NCBI RefSeq assembly: GCF_021223605.1
Contig: NZ_CP075175.1
Span: 4,605,501 to 4,669,500, forward strand
Source of the DNA: Paenibacillus sp. 481
Lineage (GTDB): Bacteria > Bacillota > Bacilli > Paenibacillales > Paenibacillaceae
Length of the DNA stretch: 64,000 nucleotides
Reading direction: 5' to 3'
Each line of letters begins with the position of its first letter. The stretch's first letter is position 1. The translations under genes and the position numbers were made by a program. Shown here one piece after another: positions 43,045 to 52,331 of the stretch. Below the pieces are notes generated by a model. It was not told where the DNA came from, ran no database searches, and saw only the letters and a program-made list of their open reading frames with translations.

Positions 43045-44090
43045 CGTCCACAATCGAGCAAAATGGCCTAAAAGAGGCGTTGAGCCGCGTATTGGCTGGG
43101 GAGCACTTAAGTAGAGAGCTGGCATGCCAAGTGATGCAGGACATCATGGATGGCTATGCTACGCCAGCACAGATCGGTGCCTTGTTAGCTGGGCTCCGCC
43201 TTAAAGGGGAGACGGTGGAGGAGATCGTCGGGTTTGCACAGGCGATGCGCAGTCGTGCTAATCAGCTAGTTACAACTCGTGAACGATTGTTGGACACTTG
43301 TGGAACAGGCGGCTCGGGCATTCATAAATTCAATATTTCTACCGTATCGGCAATTATCGCCGCAGCTGGTTCTGTACGTGTGGCAAAGCATGGCAACCGC
43401 TCCGCATCTAGTCGTGCGGGCAGTGCAGATGTGCTTGAAGCGCTGGGTGTGCAAATTCAATTGAGCAGCGAGCAAGCTGCTGATTGTTTGGATCGTATCG
43501 GCATCTGCTTTATGTTTGCGCAAATGTTTCATCCAGCGATGAAGCATGCTGCGGGACCACGCAAAGAGCTTGGTGTGCGTACGGTGTTCAATATGCTTGG
43601 CCCGTTGACGAATCCAGCAGGTGCAGATCGTCAATTGCTCGGTATTTACGATCAGACGAAGACTGACACGATTGCGGCTGTACTGAGGGAGCTTGGCCTA
43701 AAGCGAGCGCTAGTCGTCGCGAGTGAAGATGGACTTGATGAAATTAGCTTGTCCGCACCTACGCGTGTCAGTGAGTTGAAAGACGGGGAACTGCGGACAT
43801 ATACGATTACACCAGAACAATTAGGCTTGCACACGCAGCCGTTAACAGAGGTGCTGGGCGGGGATGCCGTAACGAACGCGGCGCTCATCCGTCGAGTGCT
43901 GCAAGGAGAAAGAGGCGCTCATCGCGAAATTGTATTAGCGAACACAGGCGCATGCATTTATGTAGCCGGGCAAGCAGATTCGATTGCTGAAGGTGTGAGA
44001 ACGGCGGAGCAATTGATCGATAGCGGTCGTGCTTATGCGAAGCTGGAGCAGTGGATTGAGACGACAGGGGGATTAAGTCATGTTTCTTGA
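43041..44090 (+). CDS. trpD: Anthranilate phosphoribosyltransferase
   Basis: 349 residues. Joins anthranilate and PRPP. Motifs: DTCGTGGSGIHKFNIST (PRPP-binding loop), VAKHGNRSASSRAGSADVLE, and GVRTVFNMLGPLTNPA. The ATGA overlap with trpE and the 11-base overlap with trpC show tight coupling in the operon. Length and all substrate residues look normal; the fold is the nucleoside phosphorylase class III type. Confidence 0.97.
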   Translation: MTSTIEQNGLKEALSRVLAGEHLSRELACQVMQDIMDGYATPAQIGALLAGLRLKGETVEEIVGFAQAMRSRANQLVTTRERLLDTCGTGGSGIHKFNISTVSAIIAAAGSVRVAKHGNRSASSRAGSADVLEALGVQIQLSSEQAADCLDRIGICFMFAQMFHPAMKHAAGPRKELGVRTVFNMLGPLTNPAGADRQLLGIYDQTKTDTIAAVLRELGLKRALVVASEDGLDEISLSAPTRVSELKDGELRTYTITPEQLGLHTQPLTEVLGGDAVTNAALIRRVLQGERGAHREIVLANTGACIYVAGQADSIAEGVRTAEQLIDSGRAYAKLEQWIETTGGLSHVS

Positions 44091-44937
44091 ACGAATTGTA
44101 GCTACGAAACGCGAGGAAGTCGCAGAGCTGCGTCAGCAGCTATCTCGGGCAGAAGCTGAACGTCGCATTGCCGCTTTAACGACGAACTGCCAATCGTTAA
44201 GCGCTGCGTTAACGAGCGGTCGGAAGCGTTCAGTAGGTCTTATCGCAGAGGTAAAAAAAGCATCTCCTTCAAAAGGGCTGATTCGCGCCGATTTTGATCC
44301 ACCTGCAATTGTAAAGGACTATGTTGCCGCTGGCGCAGACGCATTGTCTGTGCTGACGGATCGGACTTATTTTCAAGGTGGAAATGAAATCTTGCAGCAG
44401 GTGCGTGCATTGACGACTCTACCGCTTTTGCGGAAAGAATTTATTATTGATGAGCTGCAAATTTTGGAGGCTCGATTGCTTGGTGCTGATGCGGTATTGC
44501 TAATCGCAGCCATTTTGAATGACGATGAATTGAAGCGGATGAATCAGCTCGCCCTTGATTTAGGGATGGAGGCGTTGATTGAGGTTCATGACGAAGCGGA
44601 ACTGCGTAGAGTAGCAGAACTTGAACAGGTCAAGCTACTCGGAGTGAACAACCGCAACTTGCACACGTTTGTGACAGATATTTCTCAGACGAGCAAATTA
44701 AAGCCGCTTATCCCAGAAGGTTGTGTGTACATTAGCGAGAGTGGAATTCATTTGCCGGAGCATTTAACGATGCTGGCCGAGATCGGTGCAGACGCTGTTC
44801 TCGTTGGCGAGCACTTTATGCGGCAAGCTGACGTTCGTGGCGGGGTGGAACATTTAATGAGCGGACTTGATGCCCGACAATTTGCAACACAAGAGCTTCA
44901 ACCAGGGGAATTAGGGATAGGAAGTCAGTCACGATGA
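44080..44937 (+). CDS. trpC: Indole-3-glycerol phosphate synthase
   Basis: 285 residues, a TIM barrel that closes the indole ring. Seen: LIAEVKKASPSKGLIRADFD (catalytic Lys and Glu), SVLTDRTYFQGG, LLRKEFIIDELQILEAR and GVNNRNLHTFVTD, with the phosphate site ESGIHLPEHLTML. The C-terminus runs about 25 residues beyond the barrel (RQFATQELQPGELG) without a motif. It overlaps trpF by 4 bases. Confidence 0.96.
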   Translation: MFLERIVATKREEVAELRQQLSRAEAERRIAALTTNCQSLSAALTSGRKRSVGLIAEVKKASPSKGLIRADFDPPAIVKDYVAAGADALSVLTDRTYFQGGNEILQQVRALTTLPLLRKEFIIDELQILEARLLGADAVLLIAAILNDDELKRMNQLALDLGMEALIEVHDEAELRRVAELEQVKLLGVNNRNLHTFVTDISQTSKLKPLIPEGCVYISESGIHLPEHLTMLAEIGADAVLVGEHFMRQADVRGGVEHLMSGLDARQFATQELQPGELGIGSQSR

Positions 44938-45722
44938 CTTTCGTAAAAATTTGCGGATTGCAAGATGTGGAAACGGCACGTGTGGTCACAAGGTTGAAGC
45001 CGGATCAGATTGGATTCGTATTTGCCCCAAGCAGGCGACAAATAGCTCCGTCTTTAGGCAGCGACATCATACAACAGCTGCGTGCTGAATTTGAACAGTG
45101 CCCAGAGTTTGTAGGTGTATTTGCCAGCCCGAAGAAGGAGGAGCTTGCTGCTGTGCTAAATACGGTGCCACTGGATGCGATTCAATTGCACATGCCTTTA
45201 CATGTTCCGGTTGCGAGTGGTGTTGAGGCAACAGAGCGTGCAGTTGGTTCTCCAAGTGAAGGCTTGCAGCTGTTGAAATGGATCAAATCGAACTGGGACG
45301 TTCGTATTTGGTTGACCGTGCCTATCAGCACATCGATTTTGTCAGCAACGTCGGTTGAAAGAGATGCTGATCCAGCCTTAGGCGGATGGAATGCGATTGT
45401 GCATGCTGCTCCATACACGGATGTGTTGTTGTTGGATACGCATGATCCAATCCAAGGCGGAGGCTCCGGTAAGACGTTTAACTGGAGTGTTATTCCGAAC
45501 TACATGGAGCAAGCGAAAACGTTGTCGTTACCGCTGTACGCAGCAGGAGGTTTAGATCCGAACAACGTGTCGGAATTAACAGCAAGTTATCCCATAGCTG
45601 GGGTAGATGTATCGAGTGGTGTTGAAACGAATGGTGTGAAAGACACCGTAAAAATAAAATCATTTATCGAAAGGGTGAGGGGAAATGTCATACACGGAAC
45701 AACCACTTACACAAAAAAATAG
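44934..45722 (+). CDS. trpF: Phosphoribosylanthranilate isomerase, enlarged
   Basis: 262 residues, about 45 longer than usual. Catalytic features are present: [10 protein letters not shown] (Cys), [13 protein letters not shown], the Asp in [10 protein letters not shown], and [11 protein letters not shown] plus [11 protein letters not shown] for phosphate. After QLH, where the family has QLHGDE, this protein reads [13 protein letters not shown] and carries an extra segment (about residues 85-150). The reading frame is intact and the 3' end overlaps trpB by 38 bases, so it is not an obvious frameshift. Confidence 0.9.
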   Translation: MTFVKICGLQDVETARVVTRLKPDQIGFVFAPSRRQIAPSLGSDIIQQLRAEFEQCPEFVGVFASPKKEELAAVLNTVPLDAIQLHMPLHVPVASGVEATERAVGSPSEGLQLLKWIKSNWDVRIWLTVPISTSILSATSVERDADPALGGWNAIVHAAPYTDVLLLDTHDPIQGGGSGKTFNWSVIPNYMEQAKTLSLPLYAAGGLDPNNVSELTASYPIAGVDVSSGVETNGVKDTVKIKSFIERVRGNVIHGTTTYTKK

Positions 45723-46950
45723 CGACGAGCAGCAGCGAACGCTACCAGATGAAAATGGTAGATTTGGTTCATTTGGCGGTCGCTTTGTCCCTGAAACGTT
45801 GATGAATGCACTTATCGAGTTGGAAGAGGCGTATCGTCATCATATTAACGAGCCTGATTTTCAGACAGAATTGATATATTTGCTTAAGCAATATTCGGGT
45901 AGACCGACTCCACTATATTATGCAGAACGGCTAACGCAAGCGTTAGGCGGGGCGAAAATATATTTAAAGCGCGAAGATTTAAACCACACGGGTGCGCACA
46001 AAATTAATAACACGATCGGTCAGGCTTTGTTGGCAAAGCGCATGGGCAAGCATAAAGTGATCGCTGAAACGGGTGCAGGCCAACACGGTGTCGCCACAGC
46101 AACGGTTGCAGCACTACTTGGGATGGAATGCAAAGTATTTATGGGCGAAGAAGATATGAGACGCCAACGTTTAAATGTGTTTCGGATGCAATTGCTAGGA
46201 GCAGAGGTCATTCCGGTCGTGTCAGGCTCACGTACGCTGAAAGATGCAGGCAATGAGGCTTTACGCTACTGGGTAAGTCACGTCCACGATACGTTCTACA
46301 TTCTCGGTTCTGTCGTGGGCCCTCATCCTTATCCTATGATGGTGCGCGATTTCCAACGGATTATTGGGGACGAGACACGTGCACAACTGCTTGAAACAGA
46401 AGGCCGTCTGCCCGATGTTTGTGTCGCTGCGGTCGGCGGCGGCAGTAATGCGATTGGTATGTTTTATCCATTTATTCAAGATCCAAGTGTCAAGCTAGTA
46501 GGTGTAGAGGCAGCTGGAAAAGGGATTGATACCCCGTATCATGCAGCGACCATGACTCTCGGCACGCCAGGTGTGTTCCAAGGCTCGATGAGCTACTTAT
46601 TGCAGGACAAACATGGACAAGTGCAGCATGCACATTCGATATCAGCAGGATTAGACTATCCAGGTGTTGGCCCAGAGCACGCTTACTTAAATCATTCAGG
46701 ACGTGCTACGTATGAGCCGATTACCGATCAGGAAGCGTTGGATGCGTTGCAATTTTTGAGCCGTAAGGAAGGGATTATTCCTGCGCTTGAATCCGCGCAT
46801 GCGATTGCACACGCCGTTAAGATTGCGCCACAAATGAGTGCGGATCAACTGCTTGTCATCTGTTTATCCGGCAGAGGCGATAAAGATGTGGCAACGATAA
46901 TGGATGTACTGGGAGGTAACGACGATGACTCTACAGCAGAAGCAGAGTAA
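45685..46950 (+). CDS. trpB: Tryptophan synthase beta chain
   Basis: 421 residues. PLP enzyme joining indole and serine. Motifs: [40 protein letters not shown] (PLP Lys), the tunnel region [17 protein letters not shown], and [14 protein letters not shown] (PLP phosphate). GGTGAGGGG precedes the ATG, which lies inside the end of trpF. The 3' end overlaps trpA, its complex partner. Confidence 0.97.
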   Translation: MSYTEQPLTQKNSDEQQRTLPDENGRFGSFGGRFVPETLMNALIELEEAYRHHINEPDFQTELIYLLKQYSGRPTPLYYAERLTQALGGAKIYLKREDLNHTGAHKINNTIGQALLAKRMGKHKVIAETGAGQHGVATATVAALLGMECKVFMGEEDMRRQRLNVFRMQLLGAEVIPVVSGSRTLKDAGNEALRYWVSHVHDTFYILGSVVGPHPYPMMVRDFQRIIGDETRAQLLETEGRLPDVCVAAVGGGSNAIGMFYPFIQDPSVKLVGVEAAGKGIDTPYHAATMTLGTPGVFQGSMSYLLQDKHGQVQHAHSISAGLDYPGVGPEHAYLNHSGRATYEPITDQEALDALQFLSRKEGIIPALESAHAIAHAVKIAPQMSADQLLVICLSGRGDKDVATIMDVLGGNDDDSTAEAE

Positions 46951-47755
46951 CCGGATTGATTCCACATTTGCACGTTTGAGCAATGAAGGCCGTTCGGCTT
47001 TAATGCCATTTTTTACACTTGGAGATCCAACGTTGGAAAGTACAGTTGCGCTCTTGCTCGGCATGGAGCAGGCGGGTGCGGACCTGATCGAACTGGGTAT
47101 TCCGTATTCAGACCCGTTAGCAGATGGCCCTGTTATTGAGAAAGCTTCTGCGCGAGCGTTAAAAAATAACGTGACGATCGAAGACAGCTTCCACGTCGTT
47201 CGTGAAGCACGCCGAGCGGGCGCTAATATCCCGTACGTATTGTTTACGTATTTCAATCCCGTACTGCAATATGGCTTAGACCCGTTCTTCACAGCGGCAG
47301 CCGAGGCAGATATAAACGGTATCATTATACCCGATTTGCCAATCGAAGAAAGTGAACCGATCCGTATCGTTGCGGATCGATACGGCATCCATCTTATTCC
47401 GCTTGTCGCGCCGACGTCCGAGGCGCGCATTGCACGCATCGTCGAGCACGGTCGAGGCTTCATATACTGTGTGTCATCGCTTGGCGTAACCGGCATGCGT
47501 GATTCATTCGGCGATGAAGTCGAGAGCTTTCTTCACGCGGTAAGAAAGAGCACATCATTGCCGATTGCGATCGGTTTCGGCATCTCTACAGCTGCGCACG
47601 TACAGCGCTTTGCACCACATTGTGACGGCGTCATTGTTGGCAGTGCCGTCGTGCGTCAAATCGAAGCTGCGCTGCCTTTGCTCGAAAATCCAGCTACTTC
47701 TGCAAAAGGGGTCTTGCAAATTTGTGATTTTGTGCGACAATTAAAGCAGGACTAA
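46925..47755 (+). CDS. trpA: Tryptophan synthase alpha chain
   Basis: 276 residues, TIM barrel that releases indole into the beta-chain tunnel. Seen: [10 protein letters not shown] (catalytic Glu position is replaced by [10 protein letters not shown] context as in Bacillales), [21 protein letters not shown] with catalytic Asp, and [13 protein letters not shown] at 46925 follows GGGAGGT, and the gene overlaps trpB by 26 bases. It ends the trp part; an 88-base gap with a weak GCTTT / AAAGC repeat precedes hisC. Confidence 0.95.
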   Translation: MTLQQKQSNRIDSTFARLSNEGRSALMPFFTLGDPTLESTVALLLGMEQAGADLIELGIPYSDPLADGPVIEKASARALKNNVTIEDSFHVVREARRAGANIPYVLFTYFNPVLQYGLDPFFTAAAEADINGIIIPDLPIEESEPIRIVADRYGIHLIPLVAPTSEARIARIVEHGRGFIYCVSSLGVTGMRDSFGDEVESFLHAVRKSTSLPIAIGFGISTAAHVQRFAPHCDGVIVGSAVVRQIEAALPLLENPATSAKGVLQICDFVRQLKQD

Positions 47756-47843
47756 CTTACTTAGACGCTTTGCATCTGTAAAGCATGTTAGCTTATCAGC
47801 GTTAGCGTGCCGCAATCGCAAAGCATGGAGAGGTGGTATATAG

Positions 47844-48941
47844 ATGCAACCAAAACGAAATGTCGTACATCTACCTGTGTACCAGCCGGGTAAATCAACG
47901 GATGAAGTGAAACGTGAACTAGGGCTGTCGAATATCATTAAGCTTGCCTCTAATGAAAATCCATTTGGCAGCTCACCGCAAGTTAAACAAGCGCTTATTG
48001 ATGAAATTCAACATACGAGCTTGTATCCTGATGGTGCCGCAGTAGCACTTACGGCTGCGGTGGCACAGCACTTAGGTGTGAACAGCAATCAAATCATTTT
48101 TGGAGCGGGCTCAGACGAAGTTATTTTAATGCTTTGTCGTGCCTTCCTCGTTCCAGGTGACGAGATCGTTATTGCCGACCAGACTTTCCCGCAATATAAG
48201 CATAATGCGGATATTGAAGGTGCAGTTACGATTGAAGTTCCGTTGCGCGACGGGGGGCATGATTTAGAAGCGATGCTTGCGGCTGTCAATGAACGAACAA
48301 AGCTTGTGTTCATTTGCAATCCTAACAATCCGACAGGCACAATCGTGTCAGCCGACGAATTGCATTCATTTATGAAGCGTGTGTCCGATCAAGTGCTGGT
48401 CGTGTTAGATGAAGCCTACTGTGAATATGTGACCGACCCAACATTCCCAGATGCTTTACCGCTGCTAAGTGAATATAAGAACTTAATTACGCTACGAACG
48501 TTTTCAAAAATATACGGATTGGCTTCGCTTCGCATTGGCTACGGTGTTGGTCATCCTGACGTTATTCATACGATTAATCAAGTCCGGGAGCCGTTCAATA
48601 CGACGCGCTTCGCGCAAGTAGCTGCTCTTGCAGCTGTGCAAGACCAAGCATTTATCGCGGAGTGCCGCCAGCGCAATGCCGAAGGAATCGTGTACTTGCA
48701 GTCGCAGTTTGCACGTCTCGGATTGAGCAGCTTTCCTGCCCATGGCAACTTTATTATGGTTGATGTTGGCTTGCCAGCTGTCGCTGCATTCGATGCGCTG
48801 CTGCGCAAAGGTTTCATTACGCGGGCTGGACATCAGAAGTATCCGCATCACTTGCGAATTACGATAGGTAGTAAAGAGCAAAATGAGGCATTGATCGTTG
48901 CTTTGGAGCAAGTGCTTGCAGAGACGCAGGTGAAATCATGA
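47844..48941 (+). CDS. hisC: Histidinol-phosphate / aromatic aminotransferase
   Basis: 365 residues, PLP aminotransferase class I/II. The PLP Lys lies in LRTFSKIYGLASLRIGYG; other marks are SNENPFGSS, DGAAVALTAAVAQHL, CNPNNPTGTIVS and DEAYCEYV. In Bacillus the hisC of the trp operon serves both histidine and Tyr/Phe synthesis, and its place before tyrA supports the same dual use. GAGAGGTGG precedes the ATG. The stop overlaps tyrA by four bases. Confidence 0.95.
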   Translation: MQPKRNVVHLPVYQPGKSTDEVKRELGLSNIIKLASNENPFGSSPQVKQALIDEIQHTSLYPDGAAVALTAAVAQHLGVNSNQIIFGAGSDEVILMLCRAFLVPGDEIVIADQTFPQYKHNADIEGAVTIEVPLRDGGHDLEAMLAAVNERTKLVFICNPNNPTGTIVSADELHSFMKRVSDQVLVVLDEAYCEYVTDPTFPDALPLLSEYKNLITLRTFSKIYGLASLRIGYGVGHPDVIHTINQVREPFNTTRFAQVAALAAVQDQAFIAECRQRNAEGIVYLQSQFARLGLSSFPAHGNFIMVDVGLPAVAAFDALLRKGFITRAGHQKYPHHLRITIGSKEQNEALIVALEQVLAETQVKS

Positions 48942-50032
48942 GCATTAATATTGCAATATTGGGCGTGGGACTGATTGGGGGCTCCCTCGCCCTTTCTTTT
49001 AAAGACAAGCCTGATCATGTTGTAACGGGTTACGTGCCTAACTCTAAGCTAGCTGCTACATGTTTGGAGCGTGGTGTTGTCGATCATGCTACAACATCGC
49101 TTGAGGAAGCCGTAAAAGATGCGGATTATATTTTTTTGTGCGTACCCGTTGGGGTTATTGAAAGTATCCTTGTCACGTTGCGTAACTTGCCATTGAAGCA
49201 AGGATGCGTCATTACGGATGTAGGCAGTACGAAAGCATCGATAGCACGTTGTGCACGTGAATTGGAATTTACCGATGTTCATTTTATTGGTGGTCACCCT
49301 ATGGCTGGTTCAGAGCGTTCTGGTGTTGAAGCAGCTTCTACACTGCTATTTGAAAATGCTTTTTACGTGCTAACGCCTGAAAAAAATGTGAACAAAGACG
49401 CGTATGATGGACTCGCCTCGCTCTTACGGTATACGAAGGCGCACATCATTCAGATGGATCCCCTTGAACACGACAGAGTCGTCGGTGCCATCAGCCATCT
49501 GCCGCATATTGTGGCTGTGACGCTCGTCAATCAAGTCCGTCAATATAATGAGGGCAATGAGCTTCACGCGCTGTTAGCGGCAGGTGGATTCCGCGATATT
49601 ACGCGTATCGCATCAAGTGATCCAGTGATGTGGCGTGATATTTTGCTCAATAACCGTGACGTGTTATTAAAGCTGTTGGACGAATTGAAGCTAGGAGCAG
49701 ACCAATTTATTGCACAGCTCCAACAATTAGACGGCGAGGCTATTATGCAAGCTTTTGCAGAAGCAGGCGAATTTCGTAGTCGGATGCCGGAGCGACGTAA
49801 AGGCGCTATCCATGCTTTGTACGATATTTATATGGATGTTCCTGACCACCCAGGTATCATCGGTAAAATTGCAACGGAGCTTGGTAATCACGAAATTAAC
49901 TTGAGTAATTTGCAAATTATCGAGAGTAGGGAAGACGTTCCTGGTGTACTGCGACTCTCTTTTCGCCAGCAGCAAGATGCGGATAGGGCAAGTGTATTGC
50001 TCAAAGCAAATGGTCATGCTGTGTATGTTTAA
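48938..50032 (+). CDS. tyrA: Prephenate dehydrogenase with ACT domain
   Basis: 364 residues. Oxidative decarboxylation of prephenate to 4-hydroxyphenylpyruvate. The NAD loop ILGVGLIGGSLALSFKD, DVGSTKASIA, the catalytic His in FIGGHPMAGSERSGVEAA, and FRDITRIASSDPVMWRDI are present. The C-terminal ACT domain (VPDHPGIIGKIATELGNHEI) probably binds tyrosine for feedback. The ATG overlaps the hisC stop, so it is co-transcribed with trp genes. Confidence 0.96.
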   Translation: MSINIAILGVGLIGGSLALSFKDKPDHVVTGYVPNSKLAATCLERGVVDHATTSLEEAVKDADYIFLCVPVGVIESILVTLRNLPLKQGCVITDVGSTKASIARCARELEFTDVHFIGGHPMAGSERSGVEAASTLLFENAFYVLTPEKNVNKDAYDGLASLLRYTKAHIIQMDPLEHDRVVGAISHLPHIVAVTLVNQVRQYNEGNELHALLAAGGFRDITRIASSDPVMWRDILLNNRDVLLKLLDELKLGADQFIAQLQQLDGEAIMQAFAEAGEFRSRMPERRKGAIHALYDIYMDVPDHPGIIGKIATELGNHEINLSNLQIIESREDVPGVLRLSFRQQQDADRASVLLKANGHAVYV

Positions 50033-50081
50033 TGCCTTAATGAGGTAAAATATGAGAATAGAAGAAAATTTTTAAGGCATT
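50031..50081 (+). repeat. Inverted repeat at the end of tyrA
   Basis: A perfect 10-bp inverted repeat AATGCCTTAA / TTAAGGCATT encloses a 31-base loop and starts within the tyrA stop codon. No T run follows, so it is a doubtful terminator. Confidence 0.45.
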
Positions 50082-50084
50082 CTA

Positions 50085-50114
50085 TTGACAAAATGAAAAC
50101 GTATACAATATAAT
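50085..50114 (+). promoter_or_regulatory. Strong sigma-A promoter after tyrA
   Basis: Perfect TTGACA (50085-50090) and perfect TATAAT (50109-50114) with an 18-base spacer, the best-scoring promoter seen in the window. The start site would be near 50121. Confidence 0.85.
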
Positions 50115-50120
50115 AAAGGT

Positions 50121-50197
50121 ACAGTATGGTTTCTCTCCACTCCTATCCAAAATGAGTGCATAATCGCACAACGCCACTTCGGTGGCGTCTTTTTTTT
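50121..50197 (+). ncRNA. Candidate small RNA of about 77 nt
   Basis: Between the strong promoter and a perfect terminator (ACGCCAC-TTCG-GTGGCGT plus seven or more T, 50171-50197) lies a short unit. Its first half has an unpaired pyrimidine tract (TTCTCTCCACTCCTATCC, 50131-50148) complementary to Shine-Dalgarno-like GGAGUGGAG. A short GTGC / GCAC stem follows. It could be an sRNA acting on ribosome sites, or an attenuated leader of the sigma gene 280 bases on. A nine-codon ATG frame (from 50126) lies inside. Confidence 0.55.
50171..50197 (+). terminator. Terminator of the small unit after tyrA
   Basis: A perfect 7-bp stem with a UUCG tetraloop, followed by a long T run. Very strong for its size. 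Confidence 0.9.
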
Positions 50198-50479
50198 GCC
50201 CAATTTTTGGTTTGAATTTAAGGTTTCATCATCAATTCTTAAAAAAATTTAACTTACAGCGAGCCCGTCCTGTGCTAAAATACGAAATAGTTATGTTCGA
50301 CACACGTATATCATGCAAAATGAACCCGACAATACCCCGAATATGAGCAACGTTTATTGAGGATACGACAATACGAATCTATCTTTTTTCTCGATCCGCA
50401 ACTTTATCCATTAAGATGAGTATAACCTTACAGAGTAGCGCATCGGGATGGAAATGGAAAGCAAGGAGGTTCGCAATCC
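50198..50479 (+). promoter_or_regulatory. Upstream region of the ECF sigma gene
   Basis: 282 bases without a convincing gene. TGCTAAAAT (50273-50281) could be an extended -10, with a weak CTTACA 17 bases before it. A typical ECF autoregulatory pair (AAC, then CGTC at about 16 bases) was looked for but not found at the right spacing. GCAAGGAGG lies directly before the sigma ATG. Confidence 0.3.
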
Positions 50480-51064
50480 ATGACCGATTCCCAAATAATT
50501 CGCGATATTAAAGACGGCAACGTTGAACAGTACGCGATATTAATGAATCGTTATCAACGTAAAGTGCTATCATTTATTTTTCATATGTTAAAAAGTTCCC
50601 AGTTGGAATTGCTCGCTGAAGATTTATGCGCGGAAACGTTCTATAAGGCATATCGCAGTTTACATACTTTTAGAGAGTCAGATGCTCTCTTCTCAACATG
50701 GCTATATACGATAGCAAGGAATACGGTGTTGAGTGAGTTGCGAAAGCAGCGCAGTATACAAATGTCCCTCGATGAGGACAACAGCATCGTGCCTGAAGCA
50801 CCGCGTGAGGCAGCGCCAGAGTACGCGCTACTACGCAGTGAGAAAGTATCCTTGGTGCGTGAAGCAATTAATCGATTGCCAGACAAGCAACGCTCCGCCC
50901 TTATTTTACGCGAATATGACCAGCTGGATTATCAAGAAATTGCCGATGTTCTAGGACAGACGGTAAGTTCGGTCAAATCGTTGTTGTTCCGTGCCAGAGC
51001 TAGCATTAAGATACAGTTGGAATCTTATGTGACTGAGCCCGGGATTGAAGGGATGAACGGCTAA
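50480..51064 (+). CDS. ECF-type RNA polymerase sigma factor
   Basis: 194 residues with the two ECF domains. Sigma-2: AILMNRYQRKVLSFIFHML, AEDLCAETFYKAYRSL and FSTWLYTIARNTVLSELRKQ. Sigma-4: LPDKQRSALILREYDQLDYQ and IADVLGQTVSSVKSLLFRAR, the helix-turn-helix that reads the -35. The subgroup cannot be fixed by eye. AAGGAGG precedes the ATG. The next gene, one base overlapped, encodes a zinc anti-sigma, the standard pairing. Confidence 0.9.
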   Translation: MTDSQIIRDIKDGNVEQYAILMNRYQRKVLSFIFHMLKSSQLELLAEDLCAETFYKAYRSLHTFRESDALFSTWLYTIARNTVLSELRKQRSIQMSLDEDNSIVPEAPREAAPEYALLRSEKVSLVREAINRLPDKQRSALILREYDQLDYQEIADVLGQTVSSVKSLLFRARASIKIQLESYVTEPGIEGMNG

Positions 51065-51651
51065 TGAAATGTGCGGAAACGCTCGATTGCATATCCATGT
51101 ATGAAGATATGCCGATTGATGATCCGCAACGTCAAGTGATTGAGGAGCATTTAAGCGGGTGCCAGGCTTGTGCGGAGATGTATGCCGTATGGGCGGCAAG
51201 TGAGCAGTGGGAAGATGAGTTGACTAGTGAACCAGAGTGGTCAGCCTCTTCTCCTTTTCAGTCTAATCACGTGATGGAACGTATATTCAAAGAAGAAGAC
51301 TGGCTTGTACCGGTGCATCAGCGTTCTCAAACCTTTTCGTTACGATCGCGCAAAATGTTATCGGGATTAATTGCTTTTTGCTTAACTATTTTTTTGAGCA
51401 GTCTAACCGTCCTGCTCGTACGCAGCGAACAGTCCAATATGGAACATCTGAGCGGCATGATTCCTACTTCAGTAGCAGGGGTAGGAGAAGGATGGGAATC
51501 GGTTTCAATCAATGTACCAGTAGCAGGCGTTAGCGAACCAGTTCTATTGCAAGTTGTGCCTGCGGTGCCACACTATTGGATAGCGCTATCCTTATTTGGT
51601 GTTACGTTCGCACTCATGTTGTTGAACTGGCTAACTCGCGTACGACATTGA
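51064..51651 (+). CDS. Zinc-binding anti-sigma factor (ZAS), two membrane helices
   Basis: 195 residues. The N-terminal zf-HC2 motif HLSGCQACAEMY gives H-x3-C-x2-C, which binds zinc and holds the sigma factor. Hydrophobic helices occur near 97-117 (GLIAFCLTIFLSSLTVLLV) and near the C-terminus (YWIALSLFGVTFALMLLNWL), with about 50 residues outside between them. Such anti-sigmas are released by regulated cleavage; PrsW (10714) and the CPBP protease (6064) are possible but unproven partners. It starts on the last base of the sigma gene. Confidence 0.82.
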   Translation: MKCAETLDCISMYEDMPIDDPQRQVIEEHLSGCQACAEMYAVWAASEQWEDELTSEPEWSASSPFQSNHVMERIFKEEDWLVPVHQRSQTFSLRSRKMLSGLIAFCLTIFLSSLTVLLVRSEQSNMEHLSGMIPTSVAGVGEGWESVSINVPVAGVSEPVLLQVVPAVPHYWIALSLFGVTFALMLLNWLTRVRH

Positions 51652-51678
51652 GAATGACATACAACTAGAGGAGAACGT

Positions 51679-52287
51679 ATGCAATTCACATTAGGATTAG
51701 TTCGTCATGGTCAGACAGATTGGAATGTATTAGGCAAGATTCAAGGTCGAACGGACATCCCGTTGAACGAGTCAGGACGGGAGCAAGCCCATCGATTGGC
51801 TGAAAGATTGTTTCATGACGCGCACAAGTTTGACGTTGTCGTCACAAGTGGACTTCAACGTGCCGATGAAACAGGACTCATTATTGCGAATCGTTTAGGT
51901 ATCCCTGTGGAGAAACCAGAGCGTCATCTAGAGGAGCGATTTTTCGGACTAGTGGAAGGCACAACACCTGAAGAGCGTGAACAACGATGGGGAACCGATT
52001 GGCGAACGCGCGACCTTGGACAAGAGAAAAATGATGAGCTGCTGCAACGCGCTGTAGCGTGCATTGAGATGCTATATCAGAAGTATGAAGGCAAGTCCGT
52101 ACTTGCTATTACGCACGGTAGTTGGCTAGCTCAATTGTTCGTTTCCTTGCACGGTGAATCAAGCAATGAGCATATCGGAAACATGTCATTTTCTGTATTG
52201 GAGCGACATCCAGAAGGCTGGCGCACACAGTTGTTCAACTGTACACAACATATGGAGTCGAGATCCTCAATGGAATTGACGAGCTAA
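51679..52287 (+). CDS. Histidine phosphatase superfamily protein (PhoE/GpmB-like)
   Basis: 202 residues. LGLVRHGQTDWNVLGKIQGR carries the RHG catalytic His, TSGLQRADETGLII the second Arg, and ITHGSWLAQL the second His. Activity could be phosphoglycerate mutase-like or broad phosphatase; members of this group act on phosphosugars or adenosylcobalamin precursors. TAGAGGAG precedes the ATG. A terminator lies 17 bases after the stop. Confidence 0.85.
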   Translation: MQFTLGLVRHGQTDWNVLGKIQGRTDIPLNESGREQAHRLAERLFHDAHKFDVVVTSGLQRADETGLIIANRLGIPVEKPERHLEERFFGLVEGTTPEEREQRWGTDWRTRDLGQEKNDELLQRAVACIEMLYQKYEGKSVLAITHGSWLAQLFVSLHGESSNEHIGNMSFSVLERHPEGWRTQLFNCTQHMESRSSMELTS

Positions 52288-52303
52288 TTATATTGCTTTA
52301 CAG

Positions 52304-52331
52304 AAGCATGCCCAAGGGCATGCTTTTTTTA
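52304..52331 (+). terminator. Terminator after the phosphatase gene
   Basis: A perfect 10-bp stem AAGCATGCCC / GGGCATGCTT with a two-base loop, then a run of T. Confidence 0.85.

Noticed and set aside
47760-47843. GCTTT/AAAGC repeat between trpA and hisC as a terminator
   Set aside because: Only 5 bp and no T run; hisC is expected to be read from the trp transcript.
50126-50155. A nine-codon leader peptide in the unit after tyrA
   Set aside because: The ATG lies within about six bases of the predicted start site with no ribosome site, and the codons show no regulatory amino acid bias.
50240-50272. ECF autoregulatory promoter (AAC then CGTC) before the sigma gene
   Set aside because: The two elements are about 12 bases apart, short of the usual 16-17.
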